A stretch of DNA of 6,352 nucleotides from Oscillospiraceae bacterium (GTDB lineage Bacteria; Bacillota; Clostridia; Oscillospirales; Acutalibacteraceae): assembly GCA_021640185.1 (NCBI GenBank), contig JAJXDX010000010.1:1-6352 (forward strand). The letters are read 5' to 3'. This document shows positions 5,350 through 6,352 of this stretch, piece after piece; the first letter of the stretch is position 1, and every line of letters begins with the position of its first letter. Position numbers and translations under genes: made by a program. The notes beneath the pieces are model-generated. The model was not told where the DNA came from. It saw only the letters and a program-made list of their open reading frames with translations, and did not search any database.

Positions 5350-6174
5350 TCAGAATTTTCCGCCGCCGCCGCCGAAATCGGAGTCGCCGCCGTCGGAGGA
5401 TGAGGACGAGCTGTCGTTATCCTTCGGGCGGGCACGGCGATCGACCGTGCGGTAGAGGAACAGATCGGACGAGCCGGTCACGACCATGCTGTTTTCGCGC
5501 ACGTAGCTGTCCGCCGCAGGCTGGCTGCGCACGGTCTTGAGCTTGCCTTTCATCACGGCGACGGTGATCAGCGCGATCACCAGACCGATCACGAACGCGA
5601 TGAGCAGCCCCGTCGTGCCGGGCAGCGTCCCGGCGACGCTGCGCGGGGCGTCCGGGTCATGGTCGCGCGCCCAGTCGATGTTGAATTCGCACTCGTCGGC
5701 GAACTTGAGGAACGCGCCGGCCACGTCGCCTTCCTTCAAATACGGCGAGATGGTCGAGCCCAAACTGTCGATGTCGCTGTCGGAGAACGCCTGCTTGCCG
5801 AAGCCGTGCGTCGCCAGATACCAGTCGCGGCTCTCCATGCAGACGAGCAGCAGCACACCGTCGCCGTCCGCACCCTGACCGAAATGAAGGTCGGTGAACA
5901 CACCTTGGGCATACGCCGCGGGGGTCATCCCGTCCAGCGTGGGGACGGTGAGCGCGACCGCGTCGAAGGCATAGTCGCGCGCGATCTGCGCGAGCCGGTC
6001 GCTGACCTCGGTGCGCTCGTCCTCGCTGAGCAGATCGTCGCGGTCGAGCAGGAGCGAGCGCTCCCAGCCGTCCCACGGCTGACCGTCGGCGCAAGCCGAA
6101 AACGCCGCCGTCAGGCACAGCAGCAGGCAAAGCGCCGCTGCGAGCGTGCGGGAGAGAAACTTTTCTCGTTTCAT
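5350..6174 (-). CDS. Exported TPM-domain protein with C-terminal membrane segment
   Basis: The protein has 274 residues. Residues 1-29 are a signal peptide: basic MKREK, a hydrophobic core LAAALCLLLCLTAAF and an ACA (27-29) signal-peptidase I site. Residues of about 40-165 form the TPM domain, seen in LLLDRDDLLSEDER (40-53), the GDGVLLLVCMESRDWYLATHG stretch (104-124) and the following DIDSLGSTISPYL segment. Residues of about 188-208 are a transmembrane helix (LLIAFVIGLVIALITVAVM), followed by a cytoplasmic basic part and a low-complexity tail with six Ser (255-260) and DFGGGGGKF at the end, a typical ending for this family. TPM domains are linked to photosystem II repair or phosphatase-like activity in plants; the bacterial role is not settled. 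AGGAGG (6188-6183) lies 8 bases before the ATG and overlaps the stop of the upstream gene, so translation is probably coupled. Confidence 0.9.
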   Translation of the reverse strand: MKREKFLSRTLAAALCLLLCLTAAFSACADGQPWDGWERSLLLDRDDLLSEDERTEVSDRLAQIARDYAFDAVALTVPTLDGMTPAAYAQGVFTDLHFGQGADGDGVLLLVCMESRDWYLATHGFGKQAFSDSDIDSLGSTISPYLKEGDVAGAFLKFADECEFNIDWARDHDPDAPRSVAGTLPGTTGLLIAFVIGLVIALITVAVMKGKLKTVRSQPAADSYVRENSMVVTGSSDLFLYRTVDRRARPKDNDSSSSSSDGGDSDFGGGGGKF

Positions 6175-6182
6175 TCTTCAGC

Positions 6183-6190
6183 CCTCCTTA
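6183..6190 (-). promoter_or_regulatory. Stop codon overlapping the ribosome site of the TPM gene
   Basis: On the minus strand TAAGGAGG joins the TAA stop of the upstream membrane-protein gene (6190-6188) to the AGGAGG of the TPM gene (6188-6183), sharing one base. This supports one transcript and translational coupling of the two genes. Confidence 0.75.
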
Positions 6191-6352
6191 CAGCACACCC
6201 AAAACGCGCAGCAGCCACAGCAGCAGGTAGATTCCCGCCGTCCAGCCCGCCGTCAGCCCCAGCCGCCAGCGCCACGCCGCTTTTTTGTCCACGGGCAGGT
6301 CGCCGACGAATTTGCCGGTCTGCCCGTTCATCGCGAACAGGTAATGCTGCCC
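6188..6352 (-). CDS. Membrane protein next to TPM gene, C-terminal fragment
   Basis: The frame is open from the right edge of the window and ends at TAA (6190-6188), giving 54 residues; the start lies outside. The fragment opens with YLFAMNGQTGKFVGDLPVDK (4-23), then a basic-aromatic stretch AAWRWR, then a hydrophobic C-terminal segment LGLTAGWTAGIYLLLWLLRVLGVL that is probably a transmembrane helix. I recall a similar FAMNGQTGK.VGDLP block near the end of zinc-ribbon (TFIIB-type) membrane proteins found next to TPM genes in Clostridia; this match is from memory and not tested. The function is unknown. Its stop overlaps the ribosome site of the TPM gene, which suggests that the two products act together in the membrane. 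Confidence 0.75.
   Translation of the reverse strand, partial: GQHYLFAMNGQTGKFVGDLPVDKKAAWRWRLGLTAGWTAGIYLLLWLLRVLGVL

Noticed and set aside
5350..5400. GGC/GCC repeat near the TPM gene end as a separate repeat element
   Set aside because: It encodes the Gly-rich tail (DFGGGGGKF) usual at the end of TPM proteins, so coding explains it.
4115..5455. 446-codon plus-strand open frame opposite the FAD oxidoreductase
   Set aside because: The minus-strand frame has all the FAD-binding motifs; this one is His/Gln/Arg-rich, lacks a proper ribosome site and crosses into the TPM gene.
6085..6100. Lipoprotein signal in the TPM protein (Cys28)
   Set aside because: The residues before Cys28 are F-S-A, a poor lipobox, while A-C-A at 27-29 is a good signal-peptidase I site.

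Overview
The window looks like a chromosomal segment from a high-GC member of the Clostridia, possibly an Oscillospiraceae-like or related anaerobe. The evidence is a 56-residue clostridial-type 2[4Fe-4S] ferredoxin, strong GGAGG ribosome binding sites, intrinsic terminators with T-tracts, and a gene order close to the holB-yaaT-...-yabB-...-yabC region of Bacillus subtilis. The taxon is inferred. I see no mobile element, CRISPR array, tRNA or rRNA.

Plus strand, 1-3970: a housekeeping information-processing cluster. It starts with the 3' end of the gene for DNA polymerase III delta' (holB). Next comes ricT (yaaT, PSP1 domain), whose protein carries a long Arg/Gly/Asn-rich tail. A ferredoxin gene follows, with its own extended -10 promoter and a perfect 12-bp-stem terminator. 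Then come trmN6 (yabB; tRNA1(Val) A37 N6-methyltransferase) and rsmI (yabC; 16S rRNA C1402 2'-O-methyltransferase). The last gene encodes a membrane-anchored protein that resembles the DUF4375/DMP19 family. The common theme is replication, RNA processing and RNA modification; the ferredoxin is an insulated electron-carrier gene placed inside it.

Intergenic 3971-4066: a convergent junction with a 12-bp hairpin that probably terminates transcription from both sides.

Minus strand, 6352-4067 (read right to left): the 3' end of a membrane-protein gene, then a TPM-domain exported protein whose ribosome binding site overlaps the upstream stop codon, then an FAD-dependent oxidoreductase of the FAD_oxidored (PF12831-like) type. 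A hairpin plus T-tract lies directly against the Shine-Dalgarno sequence of the oxidoreductase gene. This suggests that the gene sits behind an intrinsic terminator or attenuator, or has an internal promoter that I cannot identify.

The window is mostly ordinary core genome. The points most worth a second look are the terminator fused to the oxidoreductase ribosome binding site, the RGG-like tail on RicT, the ferredoxin transcription unit with a hairpin overlapping its promoter, and the uncharacterised membrane-anchored gene after rsmI. I found no convincing undescribed multi-gene system.
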